Below are positions 27,286 to 35,944 of a DNA stretch of 64,000 bases, one piece after another. The stretch's first letter is position 1; every line of letters begins with the position of its first letter. The position numbers were made by a program, and so were the translations under genes. The DNA lies in contig JAAYQR010000017.1 of NCBI GenBank assembly GCA_012519205.1, forward strand, positions 21,181 to 85,180, given 5' to 3'. The stretch is from Candidatus Epulonipiscium sp. Lineage in GTDB: Bacteria; Bacillota; Clostridia; Lachnospirales; Defluviitaleaceae. The notes under the pieces were generated by a model that did not search any database, was not told the DNA's origin, and was given only the letters and a program-made list of their open reading frames with translations.

Positions 27286-28566
27286 ATGTTTGTTGATAAA
27301 ACAAAAATATTTATACAATCAGGAAGAGGCGGACATGGGGCAGTATCCTTTAGGAGAGAAAAGTATGTGCCTAATGGAGGGCCAGATGGAGGCGATGGCG
27401 GAAAAGGTGGGGATATTATCTTTGAAGTCGATTCAGGTATGGGTACACTTATGGATTTCCAACACAAAAGACATTATAAAGCACAGCCTGGTGAAGACGG
27501 AGGGAAAAAAAGATGCCATGGTAAAGATGGAAAAGATTTAATTATAAAAGTACCCCCGGGAACCATTATAAGGGAAGCCGAAAGTGGTAAAATTATGGCG
27601 GATTTGACTGGAGAAACAAAAAAGAGGATATTACTTAAAGGCGGTAAAGGGGGCAAAGGTAATCAGCATTTTGCTACTTCTACAAGGCAGGCTCCAAGAT
27701 ATGCTGAAAGTGGGCAAGAAGGAAGAGAATACTGGGTTATTTTAGAACTAAAGGTTATTGCAGATGTTGGGTTAATAGGGTTTCCTAATGTTGGGAAGTC
27801 TACACTTTTATCTGTTATCACTAATGCTCAGCCCAAAATTGCAAATTATCATTTTACTACCCTAAATCCAAACCTAGGTGTTGTAGACAATCCGTATGGA
27901 AGGGATTTTGTAATAGCAGATATACCGGGACTTATAGAAGGAGCCCATGAAGGAGTAGGTCTTGGATATGACTTTTTAAAGCATATTGAAAGAACAAAAG
28001 TTCTAGTACATGTGGTGGATGCAGCAGGGTTAGAAGAACGTAACCCGATAGAAGATATCGAAAAAATTAATTATGAATTAAAGGCTTATAATGAAGAACT
28101 AGCTGGACGACCCCAGATTATTGCTGCAAATAAGATAGATATCCCAGGGAGCGAGGAAAATATATCTTTGCTAAAAGAAACTTTTGAGCCTATGGGTTTC
28201 AAGGTAATCCCCATTTCTGCTGCTGCACAAAAAGGCCTAAAACCATTAATGATAGAAGTAAGTAAATTACTAGAAAAAATAGATGCCGAACCTTTAAAGT
28301 TTGAAGAAGACTTTGAACTATTTGAGGAACCTAAAGAAACTAACGAACCATTTACCATTAATAAATCAAGTGATAATTATTATATTGTAGAAGGAACCGG
28401 AGTAGAAAAAATGATAGGATATACCAATCTTGAATCAGAAAAGGGACTTGCCTTTTTTCAAAAATATCTTAGGGAACGAGGAATTATTGATGCCTTAGTG
28501 GAAAGTGGTATACAAGAAGGGGATTATGTAAGAATCTATGATTTGGAATTTGAATACTACAAATAG
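27286..28566 (+). CDS. obgE: GTPase Obg (ribosome assembly and stress signalling)
   Basis: This 426-residue protein has the three Obg domains: the glycine-rich N-terminal fold (residues 1-158), the GTPase domain (GFPNVGKST at about 165, DIPGLIEGA, NKID near 283) and the C-terminal OCT domain (about 345-426). It acts in late 50S assembly; in B. subtilis it is also needed for sporulation initiation. Confidence 0.97.
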   Translation: MFVDKTKIFIQSGRGGHGAVSFRREKYVPNGGPDGGDGGKGGDIIFEVDSGMGTLMDFQHKRHYKAQPGEDGGKKRCHGKDGKDLIIKVPPGTIIREAESGKIMADLTGETKKRILLKGGKGGKGNQHFATSTRQAPRYAESGQEGREYWVILELKVIADVGLIGFPNVGKSTLLSVITNAQPKIANYHFTTLNPNLGVVDNPYGRDFVIADIPGLIEGAHEGVGLGYDFLKHIERTKVLVHVVDAAGLEERNPIEDIEKINYELKAYNEELAGRPQIIAANKIDIPGSEENISLLKETFEPMGFKVIPISAAAQKGLKPLMIEVSKLLEKIDAEPLKFEEDFELFEEPKETNEPFTINKSSDNYYIVEGTGVEKMIGYTNLESEKGLAFFQKYLRERGIIDALVESGIQEGDYVRIYDLEFEYYK

Positions 28567-28614
28567 TGATATGTTCATGCTAACCATTAGATGGAATTTA
28601 AGGAGGGAAAATGT

Positions 28615-28908
28615 ATGATTACCAGTAAACAAAGGGCATACCTTAGAAGCTTAGCCAATAATATAGAACCTATTTTTCAAATTGGTAAGGGTGGGGTAAC
28701 TCCTGATTTGACCAAGGGGATAGATGAGGCCTTAGAAAAGAGAGAGCTTATTAAGATAAATGTTTTAAATAATTGTATGATGTTACCTAGGGAGGTTTGT
28801 GATATACTCCATGAAAGAACCCGCTCTGAACCTATTCAGGTAATAGGTAAAAAGATTGTTCTGTATCGAAAATCTAAAGAAAATCCATCAATTGAGTTGC
28901 CTAAATAA
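28615..28908 (+). CDS. yhbY: YhbY/CRM-domain RNA-binding protein
   Basis: This 97-residue single CRM domain begins [26 protein letters not shown], with the GxxG loop typical of RNA binding. It associates with pre-50S ribosomes in characterised bacteria. AAGGAGGG at 28600-28607 fits the ATG at 28615 rather than the in-frame start at 28591. Confidence 0.93.
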   Translation: MITSKQRAYLRSLANNIEPIFQIGKGGVTPDLTKGIDEALEKRELIKINVLNNCMMLPREVCDILHERTRSEPIQVIGKKIVLYRKSKENPSIELPK

Positions 28909-28940
28909 CGGTAGATGAAATTTATGGGAGGATTATATAT

Positions 28941-29576
28941 ATGAGAAATATAGTTGATGAAGCCAAAACCCCTAAATCTTTAGCAATTATGGGGGGGACA
29001 TTTGATCCCATTCATTATGGTCATTTGGTTACTGCAGAGGCAGTCAGATATCAATATAATATTGAGCAGGTTTTTTTTATGCCTACAGGGCAACCGCCCC
29101 ACAAATCAGATAAAAAAGTAACCCATAGTGAGCATAGGTATCTAATGAGTGTATTAGCCACCGCAGCTAATCCCCATTTTAATGTTTCTAGAATAGAAAT
29201 TGATAGAACAGGTCCAACGTACACGATTGATACTATTAGGGATTTGAAAAGGGATTATGGGGAAGATATAGAATTATTTTTTATTACCGGTACAGATGCT
29301 CTCCTGCATATTTTCTCATGGAAAGATGCAGAAGAACTACTAAAATTATGTACCTTTGTAGCTGTTAATCGTCCGGAATACAATATAGAAGAACTTATCC
29401 AAAGGATAGAAATTATAAAAAAATATTATGAGTCTAAGATTCATTTTTTAGAGGTACCTGCTTTGGCAATTTCTTCGACAGATATTAGAAATAGGGTTCA
29501 AAAAGGAATGCCTATTAAATATTTAGTACCTGAATCGGTTGAAAACTATATATACAAGTTTAAATTATATGTGTAA
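28941..29576 (+). CDS. nadD: Nicotinate-nucleotide adenylyltransferase
   Basis: This 211-residue enzyme joins nicotinate mononucleotide and ATP to give deamido-NAD+. [12 protein letters not shown] (the nucleotidyltransferase HxGH region) lies near residue 18 and SSTDIR near 175. It has a short N-terminal extension of about ten residues relative to the usual start. The next genes are yqeK and rsfS, a conserved order. Confidence 0.95.
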   Translation: MRNIVDEAKTPKSLAIMGGTFDPIHYGHLVTAEAVRYQYNIEQVFFMPTGQPPHKSDKKVTHSEHRYLMSVLATAANPHFNVSRIEIDRTGPTYTIDTIRDLKRDYGEDIELFFITGTDALLHIFSWKDAEELLKLCTFVAVNRPEYNIEELIQRIEIIKKYYESKIHFLEVPALAISSTDIRNRVQKGMPIKYLVPESVENYIYKFKLYV

Positions 29577-29588
29577 AAGGATGCAATT

Positions 29589-30170
29589 ATGATGAATTAT
29601 GATACCATAAGACAAAAACTCCAATCGGCACTTAGCCCTAAAAGATACAAACACACCTTAGGAGTAGTACAAGTTTCGCAAGAATTAGGGAGTATTTATG
29701 GGATGGATAAAGAAAAGATATTTTTATCAGCTTTACTCCATGATTGTGCAAAGGATATGCCAGTAAACACCAAAGCAAGATTATGCAAGGAGTATCATAT
29801 CCCTCTGGATTCATTTATGAGGGATGATATTGAATTATGTCATAGTTTTTTAGGTGCAGAAATAGCAAAAAGAGAATACAATATATTAGATAGAGAAATA
29901 TTAGATGCCATAAGATATCATACGACGGGGAGAGCCCATATGACAAAACTAGAGAAAATAATCTATCTAGCAGATTATATAGAACCCAATCGTGAAAATT
30001 TTGAAGGGTTGGAAACCGTGAGAAGGCTATCTTATGAGAATTTAGATAAGGCAGTGATATTTGCTCTTATAAATACGATTGAGTACATTAAGAATAATAA
30101 AAAAACATTACATCCCTTAACCCTACAGGCATTAGATTACTTAACTTCAAAAAAGGAGGAGAAAAATTGA
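29589..30170 (+). CDS. yqeK: YqeK-type HD-domain hydrolase (Ap4A hydrolase family)
   Basis: This 193-residue HD-domain protein has HTLGVVQVSQ, the HDCAKDMP dyad near residue 55, CHSFLGAEIA near 97 and IRYHTTGR near 118. Characterised YqeK proteins split diadenosine tetraphosphate symmetrically. Its stop overlaps the TTG start of rsfS. Confidence 0.93.
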   Translation: MMNYDTIRQKLQSALSPKRYKHTLGVVQVSQELGSIYGMDKEKIFLSALLHDCAKDMPVNTKARLCKEYHIPLDSFMRDDIELCHSFLGAEIAKREYNILDREILDAIRYHTTGRAHMTKLEKIIYLADYIEPNRENFEGLETVRRLSYENLDKAVIFALINTIEYIKNNKKTLHPLTLQALDYLTSKKEEKN

Positions 30171-30529
30171 GTTTAAATGAAATGATTAGCATCGCCTATA
30201 GAGCTTTGGACGACAAAAAAGCAGAGGATATAAAGATTTTAGATATTCGAGATATAACAGTTATTGCAGATTATTTCGTTATTGCCTCAGGTAGGAATGC
30301 AATTCAGGTTCAAGCCATGGCAGAGGCAGTAGAAGAAGAATTACTTAAACATAAATATCAATTGGTCCACAGGGAAGGTTACCATTCAGCAGGCTGGATT
30401 TTAATTGATTTTGGTTCGGTAGTCATTCATATATTTGATAATGAGGTAAGGGATTTTTATTGTTTAGAAAGATTATGGGGAGATGCTAAGACTATCTCTA
30501 AAGAAGAGTTAAAATCTAATATTAAGTAA
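30167..30529 (+). CDS. rsfS: Ribosome silencing factor RsfS
   Basis: This 120-residue protein binds L14 of the 50S subunit and blocks subunit joining in starvation. DITVIADYFVIASGRNAIQVQAMAE and the WILIDFGSVVIHIFDNEVRDFY signature are present. It starts with TTG at 30167, after AAGGAGGAG, overlapping the yqeK stop by three bases. Confidence 0.95.
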   Translation: MSLNEMISIAYRALDDKKAEDIKILDIRDITVIADYFVIASGRNAIQVQAMAEAVEEELLKHKYQLVHREGYHSAGWILIDFGSVVIHIFDNEVRDFYCLERLWGDAKTISKEELKSNIK

Positions 30530-30567
30530 ACGATAAAACGGGCGAATTTTCGCCCGTTTTATCGTTT
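30528..30567. terminator. Bidirectional terminator shared by rsfS and dacF
   Basis: A perfect 19-bp inverted repeat (left arm begins AAACGATAAAACGGGCGAA) spans both convergent stop codons. It ends the rsfS transcript forward and the dacF transcript in reverse, with A-runs or T-runs on each side. Confidence 0.88.
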
Positions 30568-31938
30568 GTGCAAGGACTTAGAAAGGCGGAGCTTATTTTT
30601 GGGTAGGTAGTACATGCGCTTTCTATTTTTAGAGGAATAAATCAAAATCAAAATAAAAAATAACACAAACAAAATTAACACTGTAGCAGCTATCATAATA
30701 AATATTCTAATATATTTATTAGGACTGCTGTGAGGGGTTATTATTTCTTTAACTTGACTTGTGGAAACAGGCTGGGCTTTTTCTATGTTTTCACTTGAAA
30801 TAAGACTTACGGTACCTAGAACTTTATTTTCAAACACAAGGTCCAAATCCCCAATTTCCTCATTTTTATTAATAGGTAGATTTACCTTTTTGGGAGGGGA
30901 GATTTTTTTAATTATATCTTCTTTTGAGGCCTCTTTTGGAAGCACACAAAAAACTTCAGATTGGGCATACACCTCAACATTTTCTTGATGTTCGTTTTCA
31001 TCGTCATCAAAATAGATAATGGGAAAAGTACCCATTGAGGTGCCCTGTTCTATTATAGGGATTAATTTAAAATGATTGAATCCATAATCTAGTAATGTTA
31101 CTGTATCATCATACATGGCCTGTTTTTCAGATTTTAGAATAACTGAAATAAGTTCCATATCGCCTCTTTTTGCATAGGTTACAAGGGTATGCATTGCCTC
31201 GTCGGTAAAACCAGTCTTACCACCTTCACAACCATCATAGTAGGAATTGGGATAAGCCCTTTGGTTAAACAATCTATGTTGATGGGCTAAAGGCCGTGGC
31301 TCCTCGACTAAATTGGTTGGGGGAATCGTATATGTAATGGTTCCTATAATCTCCCTAAAATCGTCATACTTAAGACATTCTCTAGCAATTAAGGCCATAT
31401 CATAAGCAGTAGTATAATGATTTTCATCATGTAATCCATGAGGATTAACAAAATTCGTATTTATAGCCCCTATTTCTTTGGCCCTTCTAGTCATATGCTC
31501 ACTAAAACCATCAATAGAACCATCTATATGTTCTGCTATAGCATTAGATACTTCATTAGCGGACATAAGTACCATCCCATACAAAGCATTTCTTAAAGAA
31601 ATTTGTTCTCCTTCTCTCATTCCTATATGGCTACTTCTCCACTCAATGCTATAAACAGCATCTTTTGAAAAAGTGATAGTATCTTCTAAATTTCCGTTCT
31701 CGATAGCCAACAATGTAGTCATAATTTTGGTGATGCTAGCAGGAAATTGCTTTTTGTAAATATTTTTTTCGTATATTATAAATCCGGTCTTTGCATCCAT
31801 TAAAATTGCAGACTCAGATTGAATAACTGGCTTATTTTGGGCAAAAATTTCAGATGGGGTGCAAATCGTGGATATAACCAAGGAGGTTGATAGCACCAAA
31901 ATACCCCATGCCCTGCTTAAAAAACGGGAAATGTGCAT
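30559..31938 (-). CDS. dacF: D-alanyl-D-alanine carboxypeptidase (DacF-like, PBP5 family)
   Basis: This 459-residue protein has an N-terminal signal peptide (about 1-33). The penicillin-binding motifs are SITK at 68-71, SAN near 128 (LMSANEVSNA) and KTG in GGKTGFTDEAMHTL. A PBP5-type C-terminal domain follows, then one strong membrane helix and a basic tail. It trims the terminal D-alanine of peptidoglycan stem peptides outside the membrane. A real helix replaces the amphipathic anchor usual in this family. Sporulation-type DacF and vegetative DacA cannot be separated by sequence alone. Confidence 0.9.
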   Translation of the reverse strand: MHISRFLSRAWGILVLSTSLVISTICTPSEIFAQNKPVIQSESAILMDAKTGFIIYEKNIYKKQFPASITKIMTTLLAIENGNLEDTITFSKDAVYSIEWRSSHIGMREGEQISLRNALYGMVLMSANEVSNAIAEHIDGSIDGFSEHMTRRAKEIGAINTNFVNPHGLHDENHYTTAYDMALIARECLKYDDFREIIGTITYTIPPTNLVEEPRPLAHQHRLFNQRAYPNSYYDGCEGGKTGFTDEAMHTLVTYAKRGDMELISVILKSEKQAMYDDTVTLLDYGFNHFKLIPIIEQGTSMGTFPIIYFDDDENEHQENVEVYAQSEVFCVLPKEASKEDIIKKISPPKKVNLPINKNEEIGDLDLVFENKVLGTVSLISSENIEKAQPVSTSQVKEIITPHSSPNKYIRIFIMIAATVLILFVLFFILILIYSSKNRKRMYYLPKNKLRLSKSLHKR

Positions 31939-31992
31939 TATGAAACTCCTCTCTATTTAAAGTACTGTTTAAGTATATCAAAAAAATCAAAA

Positions 31993-32021
31993 TTGGTAAA
32001 GAAATGATGATTATCTATTAT
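31993..32021 (+). promoter_or_regulatory. Possible promoter of comEA
   Basis: TTGGTA at 31993-31998 and TATTAT at 32016-32021 are 17 bases apart, 23 bases before the comEA start. Confidence 0.4.
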
Positions 32022-32044
32022 AATAAAAAAGGAGAAATAAGCAA

Positions 32045-32746
32045 ATGAAAAGACAAGCTTTACTTTATGCATGCATTATAATAGTATTTATAATATGTGG
32101 AATTTTATACATTAATAATCGATTATCCTTAATAGATTCCCCAATAAATGAACTAAATTCCTTAGAATACGAGATAGAAGCCGATATTCAGGCTCCTATA
32201 GAAGCAGATACTAGTAAATTAAATCAAGAAAAAATTAAAGAAGAAGTTATTAAGGAAGAGCCTATTAAAGAACAGCCTATTAAAGAAGAAATACTTATGG
32301 CAGTTTATATATGCGGAGCAGTAAATAATCCCGATGTTTATACCCTGAAAGAAGGGAGCCGTATTAAGGATGTAATCGATATGGCAGGCGGGGCCCTAGA
32401 GGATGCAGATTTAAACTATTTAAATCTAGCAGAAAAAGTTATCGATACACAAAAAATTTATGTACCAAAAATAGGAGAAGAAATTGACAAATCCCTCTTA
32501 AAAGTGGAAAATAGAGAGGAGCAGGTTTCTACAATAAATACTAGTAGCAGTGGATTAATAAATATTAATACTGCATCAGCAAGAGAACTTCAAACACTTT
32601 CAGGAATAGGTTCTGTAATAGCTCAAAATATCATTGAGTATAGGCAGTCCAATGGTTCTTTTAGGACGATTGAAGAAATTAAAAACGTATCAAGAATAGG
32701 TGATAAGACCTTTGAAAAAATAAGAAATAATATTACAGTACAATAG
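32045..32746 (+). CDS. comEA: ComEA-type DNA-binding competence protein
   Basis: This 233-residue protein has one N-terminal membrane helix (about 7-25), an acidic/lysine linker with repeated IKEE/IKEQ units (about 63-85), an SLBB domain (VYICGAVNNPDVYTL) and a C-terminal double helix-hairpin-helix (ININTASARELQTLSGIG). ComEA binds incoming DNA at the outer membrane face and hands it to ComEC. comEC lies 3.2 kb downstream, separated by a two-component pair and gerM. Confidence 0.92.
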   Translation: MKRQALLYACIIIVFIICGILYINNRLSLIDSPINELNSLEYEIEADIQAPIEADTSKLNQEKIKEEVIKEEPIKEQPIKEEILMAVYICGAVNNPDVYTLKEGSRIKDVIDMAGGALEDADLNYLNLAEKVIDTQKIYVPKIGEEIDKSLLKVENREEQVSTINTSSSGLININTASARELQTLSGIGSVIAQNIIEYRQSNGSFRTIEEIKNVSRIGDKTFEKIRNNITVQ

Positions 32747-32755
32747 GAGGATATA

Positions 32756-33442
32756 ATGAAAAATAAAGTTCTAGTTGTTGACGATGAGAAATTAATTGTA
32801 AAAGGGATTAAATTTAGTTTGGAGCAGGAAAACTTACTTGTGGATGCAGCCTATGACGGAGAAGAAGCCTTAGAAATGGCGAAAAAAGATAGGTATGACT
32901 TAATTATATTAGATGTCATGCTTCCTAAAATTGATGGGCTAAATGTTTGTCAACAAATAAGAGAATTTTCTGACGTACCTATAATTATGCTTACTGCAAA
33001 AGGTGAAGATATGGATAAAATTATGGGGTTGGAATATGGGGCCGATGATTACCTTACAAAGCCTTTTAACATATTGGAATTGAAGGCGAGAATAAAAGCA
33101 ATTTTAAGAAGGGTGACTCAGAATGAAAATGTAACGGATAAGAAAAAGATAAAAACCAATGGACTTGAAATGGAAATAAGTAGTAGGAGGGTTTTTGTTG
33201 ATGAAAAAGAAGTAAACCTAACTGCAAAGGAATTTGATATGTTAGAATTATTTGCCTCAAATCCTGGAAAAGTATATAGCCGAGAAAGTCTCTTGGAAAC
33301 AATTTGGGGGTATGATTATCCAGGGGATGTGAGAACTGTGGATGTACATGTTAGACGCCTAAGAGAAAAAATTGAAGCAAACCCAAGTCAGCCTGAATTT
33401 ATCCATACAAAATGGGGAGTTGGTTATTATTTTAAGGATTGA
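32756..33442 (+). CDS. OmpR/PhoB-family response regulator
   Basis: This 228-residue protein has a receiver domain (acidic pair D9-D10, phospho-acceptor D53, K near 105) and an OmpR-type winged helix (about 130-225, ending VDVHVRRLREKIE...GVGYYFKD). It sits 10 bases after comEA and overlaps or abuts the sensor kinase gene. Targets are not evident from the sequence. Confidence 0.93.
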   Translation: MKNKVLVVDDEKLIVKGIKFSLEQENLLVDAAYDGEEALEMAKKDRYDLIILDVMLPKIDGLNVCQQIREFSDVPIIMLTAKGEDMDKIMGLEYGADDYLTKPFNILELKARIKAILRRVTQNENVTDKKKIKTNGLEMEISSRRVFVDEKEVNLTAKEFDMLELFASNPGKVYSRESLLETIWGYDYPGDVRTVDVHVRRLREKIEANPSQPEFIHTKWGVGYYFKD

Positions 33443-34859
33443 GACAAAACAATTTCACAGTTTACGGTGGAAGATATTACTAACTTTTATGCTCATTAGC
33501 TTTATACCATTGATGGCATTTTCTACGACCCTATATAAGAGATTAGAAAATAACTATATTGAAGAGCGAAAGGCAGAATTACTCAGGCAGGCAAATGTAA
33601 CCGCAGGACATATTGCTATAGGAAAATACTTACTAGATGATAGTAAAAGGGAATTGTTTGTATATGAGATTGAGCAAACCAGCAAAGAAATCAAGGCCCG
33701 AATTATTGTGGTTGATGGGAATAGTTTTGAGGCCTATGATTCTAATAAGACAGAACAAACAGAAGAAAAGAAAAAGACCCATGTATATAAGGAAATACTT
33801 AAAGCTCTTCAAGGAAAGGATACCGCTGAAAAGCACGAAGATAATTTAGTATATGCTGCTGCATCCATTATAGATAGCAACCAAATAATAGGTGCAGTAA
33901 TGATATCTGCTCCAATTGACGATATGGTGAGTAAAACCTTAGATACCATAAAAAGGCAGCTGTATCTTTTAACTATACTCACCAGTATGATAATTGGTAT
34001 TTTAAGTTTTTTTGCTTCAGGGGTAATTACTAATCCTTTAAAAAGAATGTTAAAAGTAATTCAAAAAATTACAGAGGGACATCTTGAACAAAAAGTCGAA
34101 ATAAAAGGTAGAGATGAACTAGCAGAACTTGGAAATGCATTTAACCATATGTCTAGTCAGCTTTTGAAGGTAGATCAGTCAAGGCAGGAATTTGTTTCAA
34201 ATGTATCCCATGAATTAAAGACCCCTTTAAGTTCTATTAAGGTCTTAGGAGAGTCTTTATTATTTCAAGAGGAAGTTCCAAACGAGATGTATAAAGAATT
34301 TTTTATAGATATTAATTCAGAAGTGGATAGATTAACTGCAATTATAAATGATCTTTTATTACTGGTTAGGTTAGATCGAAAAGAAGTGCCCATGACAGTT
34401 CAAAATACTAATTTAAATAAACTCATTCAAGAAATTTTAAAACGTCTTCACCCCCTAGCAAACAAAAAAAATATAGAATTAATATATGAGAGTTTTAGGG
34501 ATGTGTATGCAGAAGTAGATGAAATGAAACTTACCTTAGCTATTTCTAATTTAGTTGAAAATGGTATTAAATATACTGAAGAAGCTGGAACTGTAAGGGT
34601 AACTGTAGATGCAGACCATCAAAATTCATTTATCAAGGTTATCGATACAGGAATAGGTATTCCAGAAGAAGAAAAAGATAAAATATTTGATCGTTTCTAT
34701 AGAGTAGATAAGACAAGGGATAGAGAAACGGGGGGAACTGGATTGGGATTGTCGATTACCTATCGAACTGTTTTATTACACCATGGAAGTATTAAGGTAA
34801 CGAATAATGAGAGTGAAGGTTCAGAATTTACTATAAGATTGCCACTTAAGCAAAGTTAA
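33420..34859 (+). CDS. Membrane sensor histidine kinase, partner of the preceding regulator
   Basis: The protein has a membrane helix (about KILLTFMLISFIPLMAF), an extracytoplasmic sensor of about 140 residues, a second helix, HAMP, HisKA (NVSHELKTPLSSIK) and HATPase with DTGIGIPEE and GGTGLGLSI. The start is unclear. The frame opens upstream at TTG 33372 inside the regulator gene; TTG 33420 and ATT 33438 are the next options, none with a well-placed ribosome-binding site. One extra A in AAAA at 33446-33449 would put the TTG at 33439 in frame, overlapping the regulator stop. I list 33420 provisionally. Confidence 0.85.
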   Translation: MVIILRIETKQFHSLRWKILLTFMLISFIPLMAFSTTLYKRLENNYIEERKAELLRQANVTAGHIAIGKYLLDDSKRELFVYEIEQTSKEIKARIIVVDGNSFEAYDSNKTEQTEEKKKTHVYKEILKALQGKDTAEKHEDNLVYAAASIIDSNQIIGAVMISAPIDDMVSKTLDTIKRQLYLLTILTSMIIGILSFFASGVITNPLKRMLKVIQKITEGHLEQKVEIKGRDELAELGNAFNHMSSQLLKVDQSRQEFVSNVSHELKTPLSSIKVLGESLLFQEEVPNEMYKEFFIDINSEVDRLTAIINDLLLLVRLDRKEVPMTVQNTNLNKLIQEILKRLHPLANKKNIELIYESFRDVYAEVDEMKLTLAISNLVENGIKYTEEAGTVRVTVDADHQNSFIKVIDTGIGIPEEEKDKIFDRFYRVDKTRDRETGGTGLGLSITYRTVLLHHGSIKVTNNESEGSEFTIRLPLKQS

Positions 34860-34976
34860 TAATTTTGTAACAACTATTTGCTATGATTGTAAAGATTATA
34901 TTATATAATATCCCATACCATATAGACTGATTCTATTACAGTTAATAATAAGTGTATATCTATCGGAGGTGATAGG

Positions 34977-35924
34977 ATGAGATCCAAAAATAAAACCGCA
35001 TTAATTTTCATATTTATTTTTTCACTTATCTTACTTATTTCATTAGTAAGCTGTAAAATGTCAAACAATAAACAAGATAAAAATAAGGATACGCAAGTAA
35101 TCTTATATTTTATTGATGGGGATAAATCACAATTAAAAGAAGAAAAACGGTTGGTCAATTTAGAAAGCAAAGAAGACTTAATAAAATACTCTGTTGAGGA
35201 GCTTAAAAAAATGCCTAAAACCGTGGGGCTTCAACCTTCTATTCCACAGGACATTAAAATCAATACGATGGTATTAGAGGGCAACACATTAAAAGTTGAT
35301 ATCTCGTCGCAATATAAAGATTTATCAGCACAAAAACAAGTATTGCTTAGGGCATCCTTGGTGAAAAGCCTTACAGAATTTGATTTTGTGGACTTATTAG
35401 AAATTATGATTGAAGGTGAGCCTCTTCTTGGTGCAGATGGTAAGGCTATAGGTCCTATGTCAAAGGAAGATATAGTTCTTGAACCGTCCAATGCTATAAC
35501 TAAGGCTAGCTTACAAAATGTTAAATTATATTTTTCTAGCAATAACGCAGAAAAATTAGTTCCCGAAGAAAGACAAATAGAAATAAATCCTAATATTTCA
35601 TTGGAAAAATACATTGTGGAGCAATTGATTTTAGGACCTAATAATAAGGAATTAATCATGACAGTTCCACCAGAAACAACTATAAAGGATATCGAAACTA
35701 AGGATGGAATTTGTTATGTGGATTTAAGCAATGAATTTAGAACGAAACATTGGGGAGGCTCTACAGGGGAAACTATGACTATTTATTCTATTGTAAATTC
35801 CCTTACAGAGTTACCTAATGTTAAAAAAGTACAATTTTTAATAGAAGGGGAAAAACAACAAGAATTTAAGGGGCATTATGATTTTAGCGGTCTATTTGAT
35901 AGAGATGAAAATTTAATTAGATAA
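34977..35924 (+). CDS. gerM: GerM-type lipoprotein with two GerMN domains
   Basis: This 315-residue protein has a lipoprotein signal with lipobox LVSC (C26), then two GerMN repeats (about 45-165 and 180-300; compare VLEGNTLKVDISSQYKDL with IETKDGICYVDLSNEFRT). GerM of B. subtilis helps assemble the SpoIIIA-SpoIIQ channel in the forespore envelope. A vegetative role is possible here, because GerMN lipoproteins also occur with two-component pairs (as LpqB does in actinobacteria), which is also the context here. Confidence 0.82.
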   Translation: MRSKNKTALIFIFIFSLILLISLVSCKMSNNKQDKNKDTQVILYFIDGDKSQLKEEKRLVNLESKEDLIKYSVEELKKMPKTVGLQPSIPQDIKINTMVLEGNTLKVDISSQYKDLSAQKQVLLRASLVKSLTEFDFVDLLEIMIEGEPLLGADGKAIGPMSKEDIVLEPSNAITKASLQNVKLYFSSNNAEKLVPEERQIEINPNISLEKYIVEQLILGPNNKELIMTVPPETTIKDIETKDGICYVDLSNEFRTKHWGGSTGETMTIYSIVNSLTELPNVKKVQFLIEGEKQQEFKGHYDFSGLFDRDENLIR

Positions 35925-35944
35925 TGAATTAAGTGGAGGACAAA

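Noticed and set aside
27206..27541. 111-codon forward frame overlapping the start of obgE
   Set aside because: Out of frame with Obg, lysine/methionine-rich and without a family match; the Obg frame is conserved from its first residue.
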